Both the position numbers and the translations under genes were made by a program. DNA of 40,417 bases from Lachnospiraceae bacterium (GTDB lineage: Bacteria; Bacillota; Clostridia; Lachnospirales; Lachnospiraceae), in the NCBI GenBank assembly GCA_017626325.1, contig JAGAIZ010000076.1, positions 1 through 40,417 of the forward strand. Reading direction: 5' to 3'. The notes under the pieces are model-generated. The model had not been told where the DNA came from. It saw only the letters and a list, made by a program, of their open reading frames with translations, and did no database searches. Positions 7,866 through 17,035 of this stretch are shown here, piece by piece. Position 1 is the stretch's first letter. Each line of letters opens with the position of its first letter.

Positions 7866-10760
7866 TTACCTGCGAAACGCTCTTCTCTTCTTTCTTCCGC
7901 CGCGATAGAAGAATACCGCCATGGAAGCGAAGAAAAGTCCCGCGCCCAAAAACCATTTCGGATGAATGCTGTGATCTCCGGTATCGGGAGACTCGTCTTT
8001 GTTGCCAAGGGAAACAAACACCGCCTGCCCGTCCTCAACATCCGCCACTGACGGATTGCTGCCGGAACCGAAATTATAGATTCCATAGGCAGAGAAATGC
8101 TTCGCCGTAAAGGCCAGCGCATCCATCCCATCTACGGACACGATTCTTTTCTCTACTTCCTCCAACTGTCCGTCCGCATCCAGACATACGACGTGAAGAT
8201 TATCCTCGCCGATACCATCAGGCAAGGGTATCGTCACTTCCACACGCTGTTTTCCCAGTCCTGTAATCGGTATCCCCGTATTTGCTTCCGTCATGCTGAT
8301 ATCATAGGCGCATAAGTTATGCGGTAACTTATTGCCGTATAATTTCTTATATACTGCGCCAATTGCCGTTCCTGCGTCCTCACTGTCTTCAATATGGAGC
8401 AGATAACCTTCCTCGTTCCCTTCCATCACAGCGCTTGCTATGCCGTCCTTCGGAATGGAATAACTGTTCACGGTTACCGTTATGCCCGCTCTGCCGTCTG
8501 ACTCGCGCGCCGCAGTATTATCAAGCGTCTCCGCTCCTTCCGTCAGAAGATATCGCTGCCCGTCTATCTGATAAGTATCGCCGGCCGCCGGACTCGCTCC
8601 CTGCCCCAGTCGTCCTACAATCTCCAGCGCGCCGTCCTCATTCTCCGCTGCTTCCTTCGTCATCTTACAGATTACGCCGTTAAATCCCGCCTGATCCGCC
8701 GCGAGTACCGTTCCCGACAGATCCGTAACCTGCTCAGGCACTACCGCGACAGCATTGCCCTTAAACGCCAGATCCCGGTATGTATCACGATACAGCTTCG
8801 TCGCCGCCGTCTCATAAGAAAGCGCAGGCAGCGTCTCTCCTTCAAATACGATTACGCCGTTATCAGAGGCCTTACCGGTATCCGCAGAGTCAAAGGCACG
8901 AAGTCCGATCTTCTCAACCGAAGCCGGGATTCTTACCGTGGAAATCGGACAGTCCATGAAAGCCCTGTCTCTTATCTCCCTGACATTTTCTGCGCCTTCA
9001 AGCTCCGTCAGATTACCACATCCCGCAAAAGCCGCTTCTCCGATAATCTCCACACTGTCAGGAATCTGAACCCGCTGCAAGCTGTCGCAATCCCTGAATG
9101 CCTCAGCACCGATCTGCCTTACATTGTCCGGGATGACGACGGTACTGTCATCTCCCCGGTAAGCCAGTAAAATACCGTCTCCCACAATCAGAAAGTCGCT
9201 GCCGTTATCCTGCGCCTCACTACTCCCCCGCGTTTCATTGCCGCGCTCTTTCCAGTCTGTAAGCCACGGAGTCTTAGCAAAAGCGGATACCGCGATCTCC
9301 TGAACGCTGTCAGGAATGACCACATCAGTCAAATTATCACAATGATAGAAAGCCGCATAATCGATTTCTTCCACGCCCTCCGGAATACTGACAGAAGTAA
9401 GCCCGGATCTGGCAAAAGCAAATTCTCCGATCCTTATAATGCCGTCCGGAATCTGGTAGCTTGTCATTTCATCCTTATAATATGCCTGCGCTGCAATCAC
9501 GGTATTATCCACCAATGAATATTTCGGAAAAGAACCGCCCTTGGCATCTTCTGACCCTTCCAGTCCCGGCACCGTATCTGTATTCTGTTCTGTACTGTCA
9601 GCCGGATCACCGCCCAAAATATCGCCCGTATCGCCAACATTGACAGTCGCCCTGGCATTATCAACGATCACATAGACTTCCTGACCGATAATCCTGGACT
9701 TTCCCTTTACGGAAGCATTTTCCTCTTCCTCCATGGCATTGATATGTGAGACCTCATGATAATAATCTACCGGCGCCTGGATGCTTTCCTGCTCATCGCT
9801 GTCATTATCCGAAACACTGTCCTTGTCTGCAGACGGAATCGGCGCGTCTTCATGCTCGGACACATCGAAATCCTCCAAGACCAGACTGTCTGCGTAGGTT
9901 CTGGCTGCGGATCCCGCTTCCGCCTGAATCTCCAGCTTCGTACAGCCGTCAAACGCCGTAGCGTGTATCGAATTCACCGACGGCGGAATCACGATCTCCC
10001 GCAGTCTGACACAATCCTCGAACGCCTTCATATCTATATTGTTGACCGAGTAAGGAATTTGAACCTCTTTGAGATTCCTGCAATTGGAAAACGCATAGCC
10101 CGGAATTTCTTTCACATTACTGCTGATCGACACATTTTCCAGATTATAATCTCCCCAGAAAGCATATGGCTTAATCTGCTTAATGCCGGAAGGCATACTG
10201 TACGTATCGCCTTTCCTTCCTGCCAGCACCTGATACAAAGTATCTCTGCCATCCTTCGCTTTGTTATAGACCGCGCCGTCATCACAGGTAAACTTCGGAT
10301 TACTGCTGTCCAGATCTATCGCGGCAAGGCTGTAACAGCCGGCAAAAGCGCCGTTCCCAAGCTCGGAAAGTCCGGTTCCAATGGTTACCTTCGACAATAA
10401 CGGACACCCGCTGAACGCTGCGTTCCCTATACTCTTTACAGAATCCGGAATCGTCACGCTCCGCAGATTGCTGCACTCGGAAAAAGCGCCTGCGCCGATT
10501 GATTCTACCGAATTTCCTATCGTGACGCGCTTCACCGTGTCATTTCCCGCAAACGCGTCGGCTTCGATCTTTTCTACGTAATTAGAAATAGACACGTCCT
10601 CAGCCGTGCCATTATATTTCACCAATGTAGTTCCGCTCATTTTAAAATCAGATGCGGAAGTGGTTTCTACCGCTTCCACATCTGATACCGGAATCTGTGT
10701 TACCGCAATGGCAGTTGCCAAAAGCAGTGTGCCAATCAGATTTCTTACGTTTCTTCCCAT
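7866..10760 (-). CDS. Secreted BspA-type leucine-rich-repeat protein with sortase signal (964 aa)
   Basis: Residues 1-30 are a signal peptide with a hydrophobic core LIGTLLLATAIAVTQIPV. Two blocks of LRR_5 (BspA/TpLRR) repeats follow, at about 35-280 and 415-620, with the pattern VxIPxSVxxIGxxAFxxCxxLxxV. An acidic Asp/Ser/Glu linker separates them. Near 800-910 is a module ending FTAKHFSAYGIY, also present in the upstream 1767-residue protein. The C-terminus is a sorting signal: SPDTG (924-928), then IHPKWFL, a hydrophobic stretch and an RGGRKKRRAFRR tail. SPxTG-like motifs are used by class B sortases in Clostridia, and one is encoded at 17027-18226. BspA-type LRRs usually bind host or microbial surface ligands; the ligand here is unknown. 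A ribosome site AGGGAG precedes ATG 10760. No terminator lies in the 68-bp gap after the larger LRR gene, so the pair is probably co-transcribed. Confidence 0.92.
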   Translation of the reverse strand: MGRNVRNLIGTLLLATAIAVTQIPVSDVEAVETTSASDFKMSGTTLVKYNGTAEDVSISNYVEKIEADAFAGNDTVKRVTIGNSVESIGAGAFSECSNLRSVTIPDSVKSIGNAAFSGCPLLSKVTIGTGLSELGNGAFAGCYSLAAIDLDSSNPKFTCDDGAVYNKAKDGRDTLYQVLAGRKGDTYSMPSGIKQIKPYAFWGDYNLENVSISSNVKEIPGYAFSNCRNLKEVQIPYSVNNIDMKAFEDCVRLREIVIPPSVNSIHATAFDGCTKLEIQAEAGSAARTYADSLVLEDFDVSEHEDAPIPSADKDSVSDNDSDEQESIQAPVDYYHEVSHINAMEEEENASVKGKSRIIGQEVYVIVDNARATVNVGDTGDILGGDPADSTEQNTDTVPGLEGSEDAKGGSFPKYSLVDNTVIAAQAYYKDEMTSYQIPDGIIRIGEFAFARSGLTSVSIPEGVEEIDYAAFYHCDNLTDVVIPDSVQEIAVSAFAKTPWLTDWKERGNETRGSSEAQDNGSDFLIVGDGILLAYRGDDSTVVIPDNVRQIGAEAFRDCDSLQRVQIPDSVEIIGEAAFAGCGNLTELEGAENVREIRDRAFMDCPISTVRIPASVEKIGLRAFDSADTGKASDNGVIVFEGETLPALSYETAATKLYRDTYRDLAFKGNAVAVVPEQVTDLSGTVLAADQAGFNGVICKMTKEAAENEDGALEIVGRLGQGASPAAGDTYQIDGQRYLLTEGAETLDNTAARESDGRAGITVTVNSYSIPKDGIASAVMEGNEEGYLLHIEDSEDAGTAIGAVYKKLYGNKLPHNLCAYDISMTEANTGIPITGLGKQRVEVTIPLPDGIGEDNLHVVCLDADGQLEEVEKRIVSVDGMDALAFTAKHFSAYGIYNFGSGSNPSVADVEDGQAVFVSLGNKDESPDTGDHSIHPKWFLGAGLFFASMAVFFYRGGRKKRRAFRR

Positions 10761-10828
10761 AGGATTCTCCCTGGAATCATTACAAGTTCTTCGTCCGGTT
10801 CCGGCATCACCGCCCGGACTGCCGTTTA

Positions 10829-13800
10829 CTATGCTTTGACCTTAACCTTCTTATCTTTCTTCATAAACAATACAATGGACAAACAAGCGAGTCCGATCGA
10901 TAAGAACCACTTCGGATGAATCGGATCACCGGTCTTGGGCGTCACATCCAGCATACCCTCCGTCAGGTTGCCCGTATCCACATAGATTGTATACGGTGAG
11001 AAATGCGTCGCCGTAAAGCGGATACAGGGAACGCCGTTAATGGTGGTAAAGTTCTCATTCAGGCTCTCCAACTGAACGCCGTTTACAACAGCGCCCGCCA
11101 TATTATTACCGCCGTATGCCACAAGCGCGTCCGGAATCGGAATGGTAATATCTACGGAAATACCTGCAAGCTGATCTCCCGTAATCTGGTATGTTCCCGT
11201 GGAATCCCACAGCGTAATATCCATTGCATAATACAGGATGTTCTCCAGACTGCCGTATTTATTGCCAAGCGCTGCCGCTACCGCCTGTGTCGCCGCATCC
11301 GTCTCAGCAATCTTTACGACAAAGTTATCCGTTGAACCGTTCACATTCGCATTGGCCAGGTCTTTATTGGAAATACCCGGCTTCGTAATATCTACCGTTG
11401 TATTGCCGTTGTTTGTATCTGTGGCTGTGGAGCCGCCGCCTGATATATTGTTCGTATTCGTCGCGGCTGCCGTATTGCTGGTGCCCGCCACGTAATTAGC
11501 TGTAACCGTTACGTTATTGGACGGCATAATAAAGGTCGTTGCGGTCATGCTGACGCTCGCCAGCGTTACGCCGTTGGACTCTGTCGTCCACTTACTGAAT
11601 ACCATACCGTCAGCCGGTGTGTTCGCCGCAATAATAACCGTACTGCCCGCAGCATAGGTTCCGCTTCCGCTTCCGTTCTCTACTGTTACCGTATAGGTGC
11701 CTGCCGTAGAAGCAGAGCCGGAGGAGGTAGAACTCGAGCTGGTGGAGCTGCTCGTCTGACTGCTGGAATTCGAACTGCTGTTGGAGCTGTTCCTGCTGGA
11801 GTTGTTATTCGTACTTCCGCCAGAGGTATTCGTGGAACCGCCGCTGGTTGTGGAAGTATCCACGCTGTAAAGCGCGATAATTTCCATATTGGACTGTACA
11901 TTCGAGCTATCCTGGCTGAATTTCAGGAACTTATACCCGGTATGACTGGGTGCGTTCGGTTCGATCGCCGCATCACCCGGCGCAACCTCCTGCGTCTTGC
12001 CAAGCTGCTTGCCGTCTACGCCGTCGAAGAATTTGACGATATACTTACCGTTAATCATTCCGCTGTTTGAATCATACATCGCAATGAAGTTCGTAGGCTG
12101 CGTAATCGCATCTTCTATCGTGACGCCGCCGGTTCCTGTCCAGCCGGTGAAGGTATAGCCTTCTCTCGTCGGGTCCTCCGGAATCTGTTCCTTTTTCAGG
12201 AATTCTCCGTCGTTGACCGTTATTGTAGTGCCAATCTGCGTTCCGTCCATATCATAGAAATTAACTTCCCACAGATCGCCTATATTACTCCATTTAAGAT
12301 TGTAAGTCTCCGCATAGGTGTCCGCATAACGGCGTGCCGAAGAATCTTCATACGTCAGTACATCCGTCCTGTCCTTATTATTATCCGCAAACGCCTGCGT
12401 GGAAATAAACACTTCCCTGCCCGGAATCCTCAGAGTCCTTAACTTATTGGCGTACGAGAACGCGTCTTTGTCAATCTTATTGACTGATGCGGGAAGCTGC
12501 ACGGTATCGAGCGCCTCACAGGTATAGAAGCACTTCTCCGGAATCACAGAAAGCTTGCTTACCTCTGTCGCCAAGTCAGCGCCAGCATCCGTCAGATTAA
12601 CTGTATCTACATAATTACAAGCCTCAAAGGCACTGGGCACAATCTCGTTTACCAGCTTAAGATTGGTATCATACCCCGAATCAATGATGGAATTGTCATT
12701 GTCCATGCCTCTTGTTTCCAGACATTCCTCAATGGTATATCCGCCCGAAGAATTTCTGGAATACAGGATTCTGTTAGCCGCCAGATATGACGGGTTCTCC
12801 GCCGCGACCTCCAGGCTTGTTAAGGAGGTACATCCTCTGAACGGCAAGGTTCCTATATCGGTGCAGGACGCGCCGATCGTAACCTTCTTTAAATTCTCAC
12901 AACTGTCGAACGCGTACTTCGGCAGATATGTCACCTGATTCAGATTAATCTCTTCCAGCCTGTCATTGCCTTTGGTCAGCTCTTCCTCGGCGTCGTCATC
13001 ATATTTACCGCTGAACAGACCTCCAATGATATCTCCGTCATGGTCGCTTCCTGTTCCCAGACTATTGCGGTACATTGCCGCAACGTCCGTACCCAGCTTG
13101 CCGACCGTCAGATAAGCCGCCGCGTTCGACGCGTTATTCGTCAGGAATCCTTTTACATCTATCGACGTAACCGTGTCCGGCACCGTTATCTTCTTCGTCG
13201 CATTGATGATATTCTCCTCATCCTGCGTATAAGTCATATAGATGCCGTTTACCTCAGAGCCGCTTCTCTCATAGTTCTCATATACACTGTACGGATGAAT
13301 GGTAAAATACGGACTCGGCGTTCCCGAAGCGGCATATGCCGTAATCGGCTCAAACAGCCAGTCTGTAAGCGCATTTCCATTATCCGCCGAATCGTCAGTG
13401 CTGCTCCCCGACGCGGAGAAGCCCGCACAGAACTCAGGCGTTACCCATGGGCCATAGACGTCATAGTTATTGTATACATCCGACGAGTCGCTCGCAGCCG
13501 CCCACGCCGTCCTGAATTCCTCACGCTTGGCATCATAAGTATCGCTGGAGTACAGATAATAGTACTGAGACTCCATATATTTCCTATAGTAAGACGCAGG
13601 CTCATATCCGGCTTTGAAAGTGTCAACACCGTATTTGGTGGCGTAAGCTTCTCCCAGGATCGTTTCCACCTGATCATATTTCGGATAGTCCAACAGTGTA
13701 ATCTGCTTCGTGCTGTCGTCATACATAACCGTTAAATAGGACGGTGTAAGACTCTTGTAGCATACGCGCACTCCCGTCTCGGTGTTGATCTTGTTCTCCG

Positions 13801-16132
13801 CCTTCATCGCCCAGTCATAGGGACCATAGCCCTGTTTGATCATCCCGTGGAAGGTCAGTTCCACACCGCCTGTCTCGAACGCGCTGTCCTCGATCTTAAA
13901 ATCCGCGTATGCGCTCTCCGGCGTATTGAAAGTGACGTCCAGAAGACTCTTACATCCCTTAAACGCGTCCTTGCCGATATTTCTGACTGAATTGCCGATG
14001 TATACCTTCTTCAGTTTCTCCCAGCCTGCAAATACGGAAGCTTCAATCGTCTCTATCTTGGAATCGTCTATAATCGTCAGTGTATGTACCGCCTGATTCA
14101 AGGCGTCATCCGTAAAGCAGTCCGACGCAATCGCCGTTACCGTCGTGCCGCCTACCTGCGCGGGAATTGTAAGCGCGACTCCCGTTGCCGGAACAGTTGC
14201 GCCGGGTTTCAGCGTACAGGAAATCAATACGCCGTTCTCGTCGATACACTCCAGATAATTGCCGTCGCTCACCTCGATATATTTCTTGCCGGCCGCGTCA
14301 TAATATACATACGGCACAGTTGTGGATACCGCCGTCTCAGCTTCCCATGTAGACTCTCTCGGATACGCCGGTGTCTTATTGGAAGGCGCGGTATACTGCG
14401 GTCCCTCCACATAGAAATCCGGATTCGCTACCGTTTCAAATAATTTCTTATTATATCTGACAAGTCCGCAGGAATTACCGTTATCCGGGAATTTGACCCA
14501 TGCTAACGCAATACAGTTGCAGAACAGATTATCAGGAATCGTAATCGTCTTCGTACTGCCGTAGTCAGCCGGCATGGTCACATGCTGCAGATTCGTTCTG
14601 CCCGCCAGCACATAATCGCCCATACCTCTTGATTCCATTCCATAGTCTCCGGACGCTTTGTTCGTGACAATCCCCGTCGGGAATACGAAATCCGTCAGCG
14701 ATCCCGTCGCGCCGTTTAATACGGCAAACGCGGCTTTCCCTATCGTATCGATATTTACGGTGGTGCTTTCCGTACCCGCCACCATGAAATCAACCTTATT
14801 CAGCGCCACATCGTTGTAGAAAGCGTAATCGTCAATAATCGGCGCCGTCGTTGAGACTTTGCTGAAGTCCACCGTCGCAAGCTGCCTGCAATTTGCGAAA
14901 GCGGCAGGTCCGATATAGGACAAAGGCGCCGGGAATACGATCTCCTTCAGATTCAGCAGACCGTAGAACGCTTCCGTTCCTATGTTTACAACGCCGCCCT
15001 CCAGCGTAACGCTCGAAAGATACGGACACTCCTTAAAGGCATAATTACCAATGTTCTTGACGCCCTTAATCTGAATCGCCTTGATAAAAGAGCCTTCGAA
15101 GGCAGAATCGCCGATATAATTAATATCCTCGTCCAGTTCTATCGTGTCAACCTTCTGGACGTCCTTAAATGCCTCGTCGCCTATACCGATAAACGTTGTC
15201 TTGTCATGAATCTTGAATCCATATTCATCATCTTCAATCGTTTTCTCACTGAGATTGATCCTCTGCGGCACATATGAGAAGATCGTCGTCACGCTGCCCG
15301 CGTTCGTCGTCGCTTCCGAATCCGCAACCTTTACCAGAATATACCCTGCAAGCGTTGCTTTATTCGCGTCACAGCTGCAGTAATACAGTCTCCATAGTTC
15401 ATCCTCATTAGCGGTATCGAACTCTCTGGCATATTTCGTCAAAGCCTTGGGCTTCTCCACCTTCGTAAGCGCCTCCGCTTCCTCCACTTTTCCAGCCTCG
15501 ACTAACTCATCATACTTTTTCTGATATTCTTCATAGGCCTGATAAGCCTCTACCTGCTTCTGATAATCATTGGGGAAATAAGTCTTAAACTGCTGGTCAT
15601 ATGTATCGTTTTCGTCCGGCTTCGACTGCAGGGAGAACATATCGTCCGCATGCTTTTCTTTAAACTCATCATACTTTTCCGATGTAACGACTACATAATC
15701 AAAGATCGCTTCCTTTTTCACCGTCAGCAAAGCTCTGTTATAGGAGTCGTTGTATCCGCAGATGATACCTTTCGGCTCGCCATTTACTTTTTTCGTATAA
15801 AACTCATACTGCCATTCCATTCGGTAGGAGCTGCTGTTGCCGTCGCTGCTTTCATCACTCGGGAAAATATACTTTGTCTTATACACATCCCCTTCATTCG
15901 CCGGTCTTTTCAGAGAAACATCAAAAGGAATCTTGTCATAATCCGAACTGGAATAATCATACGCTACCGCAACCACATCGCTGTCTGCATCCGCGTCATT
16001 TTCCGCATAGTTCTCCGGCACCGGAACTGCGGCAACAGCAATAGCCGTAATCATCAATACCGCCGCGAGACTCCGCCTTACGCTCCTTTTCAGTCTTCTT
16101 CTGGATTTCTTTATCGGTGCTTTTTTGGACAT
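10829..16132 (-). CDS. Giant BspA-type LRR surface protein with InlB-like repeats and sortase signal (1767 aa)
   Basis: The N-terminus is a long basic signal peptide: KKSRRRLKRSVRR, then a hydrophobic core to about 38. LRR_5 repeats are spread over about 310-830 and 1010-1270. Two beta-grasp InlB B/Flg_new-type repeats follow at about 1285-1420, with REGYTFTGW and HTGYKFLKF. A Ser/Asn/Thr-rich linker (about 1424-1478) comes next, then a divergent InlB-like repeat (about 1479-1547, GTYTVTVENGSGSG and FSKW). A C-terminal module (about 1600-1716) ends FTATHFSPYTIY, like the downstream LRR protein. The end is TPKTG (1731-1735), IHPKWFL, a hydrophobic segment and a Lys-rich tail: a cell-wall sorting signal. 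AAGGAGAG lies six bases before ATG 16132. The design is a stalk-mounted, wall-anchored adhesin-like protein; its binding partner cannot be read from sequence. Confidence 0.92.
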   Translation of the reverse strand: MSKKAPIKKSRRRLKRSVRRSLAAVLMITAIAVAAVPVPENYAENDADADSDVVAVAYDYSSSDYDKIPFDVSLKRPANEGDVYKTKYIFPSDESSDGNSSSYRMEWQYEFYTKKVNGEPKGIICGYNDSYNRALLTVKKEAIFDYVVVTSEKYDEFKEKHADDMFSLQSKPDENDTYDQQFKTYFPNDYQKQVEAYQAYEEYQKKYDELVEAGKVEEAEALTKVEKPKALTKYAREFDTANEDELWRLYYCSCDANKATLAGYILVKVADSEATTNAGSVTTIFSYVPQRINLSEKTIEDDEYGFKIHDKTTFIGIGDEAFKDVQKVDTIELDEDINYIGDSAFEGSFIKAIQIKGVKNIGNYAFKECPYLSSVTLEGGVVNIGTEAFYGLLNLKEIVFPAPLSYIGPAAFANCRQLATVDFSKVSTTAPIIDDYAFYNDVALNKVDFMVAGTESTTVNIDTIGKAAFAVLNGATGSLTDFVFPTGIVTNKASGDYGMESRGMGDYVLAGRTNLQHVTMPADYGSTKTITIPDNLFCNCIALAWVKFPDNGNSCGLVRYNKKLFETVANPDFYVEGPQYTAPSNKTPAYPRESTWEAETAVSTTVPYVYYDAAGKKYIEVSDGNYLECIDENGVLISCTLKPGATVPATGVALTIPAQVGGTTVTAIASDCFTDDALNQAVHTLTIIDDSKIETIEASVFAGWEKLKKVYIGNSVRNIGKDAFKGCKSLLDVTFNTPESAYADFKIEDSAFETGGVELTFHGMIKQGYGPYDWAMKAENKINTETGVRVCYKSLTPSYLTVMYDDSTKQITLLDYPKYDQVETILGEAYATKYGVDTFKAGYEPASYYRKYMESQYYYLYSSDTYDAKREEFRTAWAAASDSSDVYNNYDVYGPWVTPEFCAGFSASGSSTDDSADNGNALTDWLFEPITAYAASGTPSPYFTIHPYSVYENYERSGSEVNGIYMTYTQDEENIINATKKITVPDTVTSIDVKGFLTNNASNAAAYLTVGKLGTDVAAMYRNSLGTGSDHDGDIIGGLFSGKYDDDAEEELTKGNDRLEEINLNQVTYLPKYAFDSCENLKKVTIGASCTDIGTLPFRGCTSLTSLEVAAENPSYLAANRILYSRNSSGGYTIEECLETRGMDNDNSIIDSGYDTNLKLVNEIVPSAFEACNYVDTVNLTDAGADLATEVSKLSVIPEKCFYTCEALDTVQLPASVNKIDKDAFSYANKLRTLRIPGREVFISTQAFADNNKDRTDVLTYEDSSARRYADTYAETYNLKWSNIGDLWEVNFYDMDGTQIGTTITVNDGEFLKKEQIPEDPTREGYTFTGWTGTGGVTIEDAITQPTNFIAMYDSNSGMINGKYIVKFFDGVDGKQLGKTQEVAPGDAAIEPNAPSHTGYKFLKFSQDSSNVQSNMEIIALYSVDTSTTSGGSTNTSGGSTNNNSSRNSSNSSSNSSSQTSSSTSSSSTSSGSASTAGTYTVTVENGSGSGTYAAGSTVIIAANTPADGMVFSKWTTESNGVTLASVSMTATTFIMPSNNVTVTANYVAGTSNTAAATNTNNISGGGSTATDTNNGNTTVDITKPGISNKDLANANVNGSTDNFVVKIAETDAATQAVAAALGNKYGSLENILYYAMDITLWDSTGTYQITGDQLAGISVDITIPIPDALVAYGGNNMAGAVVNGVQLESLNENFTTINGVPCIRFTATHFSPYTIYVDTGNLTEGMLDVTPKTGDPIHPKWFLSIGLACLSIVLFMKKDKKVKVKA

Positions 16133-16381
16133 TGTATCTCTCCTTATTCCCCGTAATTCTGTCTATCTGTAAATGTCTGTATTGCAGACGTCTTATTTTA
16201 ACAAAACATCTCTTAAATATATCGGCAATATACCCGCATATGATTAGTTTTCATCACAATAAGCCCATATTATTTTGTTTTGCATACAGCTTTATTTTAT
16301 CATATGTCAAAATTTATGCAAGTCATTATTTCCTTGAGTTTCCGTACATAAATACTCTGAGCACGCCCCAATTAGGCAGCA
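16133..16381 (-). promoter_or_regulatory. Intergenic region with a possible promoter for the LRR genes
   Basis: AT-rich gap. On the minus strand, -35 TTGACA (16310-16305) and an 18-bp spacer lead to TATGCA (16286-16281), a poor -10. The resulting leader would be about 140 nt. TTTTAACAAAA at 16197-16207 contains a Rex-type half site but no convincing second half. Nothing else was recognised. Confidence 0.35.
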
Positions 16382-16425
16382 AAAAGCCGGCAAGTATCTC
16401 TTCTCCAATCAACTTGCCGGCTTTT
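16382..16425 (-). terminator. Terminator after the Rpn-like short gene
   Basis: A 14-bp perfect stem, AAAAGCCGGCAAGT (16382-16395) with ACTTGCCGGCTTTT (16412-16425), and a 16-nt loop. T-runs lie on both sides, so it can work in both directions. It lies 14 bp after the stop of the gene at 16440-16829 and insulates the LRR genes from it. Confidence 0.9.
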
Positions 16426-16439
16426 CAGCTTTGAAATTA

Positions 16440-16829
16440 TTATCGTTCTTTCGCGCTTCGGTATTCTTCTACCGTAATCCCCAAGCCTTTGCACGCCGTC
16501 TCTAAATCTATCTGAAAATTTTCCATTGCAGAATTTACCATTGCAATGACCATTTTGGCATGTTCTTCCTCTTTTCCCTCTTCTTTCCCGGCGTCTTTCC
16601 CGGCGGCAAATTCATCTCTTCTATCCATCTCCAGGAACTCTTTCATATTGAATTCTTCCAAGATCATTCCAATCACCTCTGCCTGATGCTTTATCAGAAA
16701 CTCTCTTAAAACGTCCTGCTCTATACACTCTCTGACTGCTCTGTCCACTGCAACGGGAAGGATATCTCCCCTCGAAACATTTTCAACAATCTTATTATAA
16801 TACACACCATAACGGAAATCTGTCTTCAT
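16440..16829 (-). CDS. Short protein resembling the C-terminus of Rpn/PD-(D/E)XK nuclease-type transposase proteins
   Basis: 129 residues. The order LPVAVDRAVRECIEQDVLREFLIKH, then an EFLEMDRRDEFAAGKDAGKEEGKEEEH stretch and ETACKGLGITVEEYRSA matches the C-terminal third of the large Rpn-family proteins (recombination-promoting nuclease/putative transposase) common in Lachnospiraceae. The PD-(D/E)XK nuclease core that should precede it is absent; a stop codon lies in frame a few codons before the ATG. It is either a decayed copy or a short stand-alone version. Against simple decay, it has a strong promoter (16954-16981), a possible AAGG ribosome site and a perfect terminator. The family assignment is from remembered sequence style, not a search. 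Confidence 0.5.
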   Translation of the reverse strand: MKTDFRYGVYYNKIVENVSRGDILPVAVDRAVRECIEQDVLREFLIKHQAEVIGMILEEFNMKEFLEMDRRDEFAAGKDAGKEEGKEEEHAKMVIAMVNSAMENFQIDLETACKGLGITVEEYRSAKER

Positions 16830-16953
16830 CCCTGCCTTCTGTCTTATGAGTTTTAAGCAAGGATTCTATAACAGATAAAGTACTGATTTTCAGTGCTTTA
16901 AAGAAAATTAGAATTTAGAACGTTTTTCCGTCAAATTTTCATTGCTTAGTCGA

Positions 16954-16981
16954 ATTATAACAGATGTTCCGAATATGTCAA
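16954..16981 (-). promoter_or_regulatory. Promoter of the Rpn-like short gene
   Basis: On the minus strand, -35 TTGACA (16981-16976), 16-bp spacer and -10 TATAAT (16959-16954) with an extended TGT immediately upstream. This is close to consensus. It predicts a 5' leader of about 118 nt to ATG 16829. Confidence 0.75.
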
Positions 16982-16992
16982 TATGAAACTAT

Positions 16993-17035
16993 ATTATTAC
17001 TACTCAATTATTACCACCAATTATTACTACTCAAT
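16993..17035. repeat. Short tandem repeat spanning the sortase stop codon
   Basis: ATTATTACTACTCAAT occurs at 16993-17008 and again at 17020-17035, with a diverged middle copy ATTATTACCACC between them. The right copy contains the stop codon of the sortase gene. It looks like slippage duplication; no function is evident. Confidence 0.7.
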
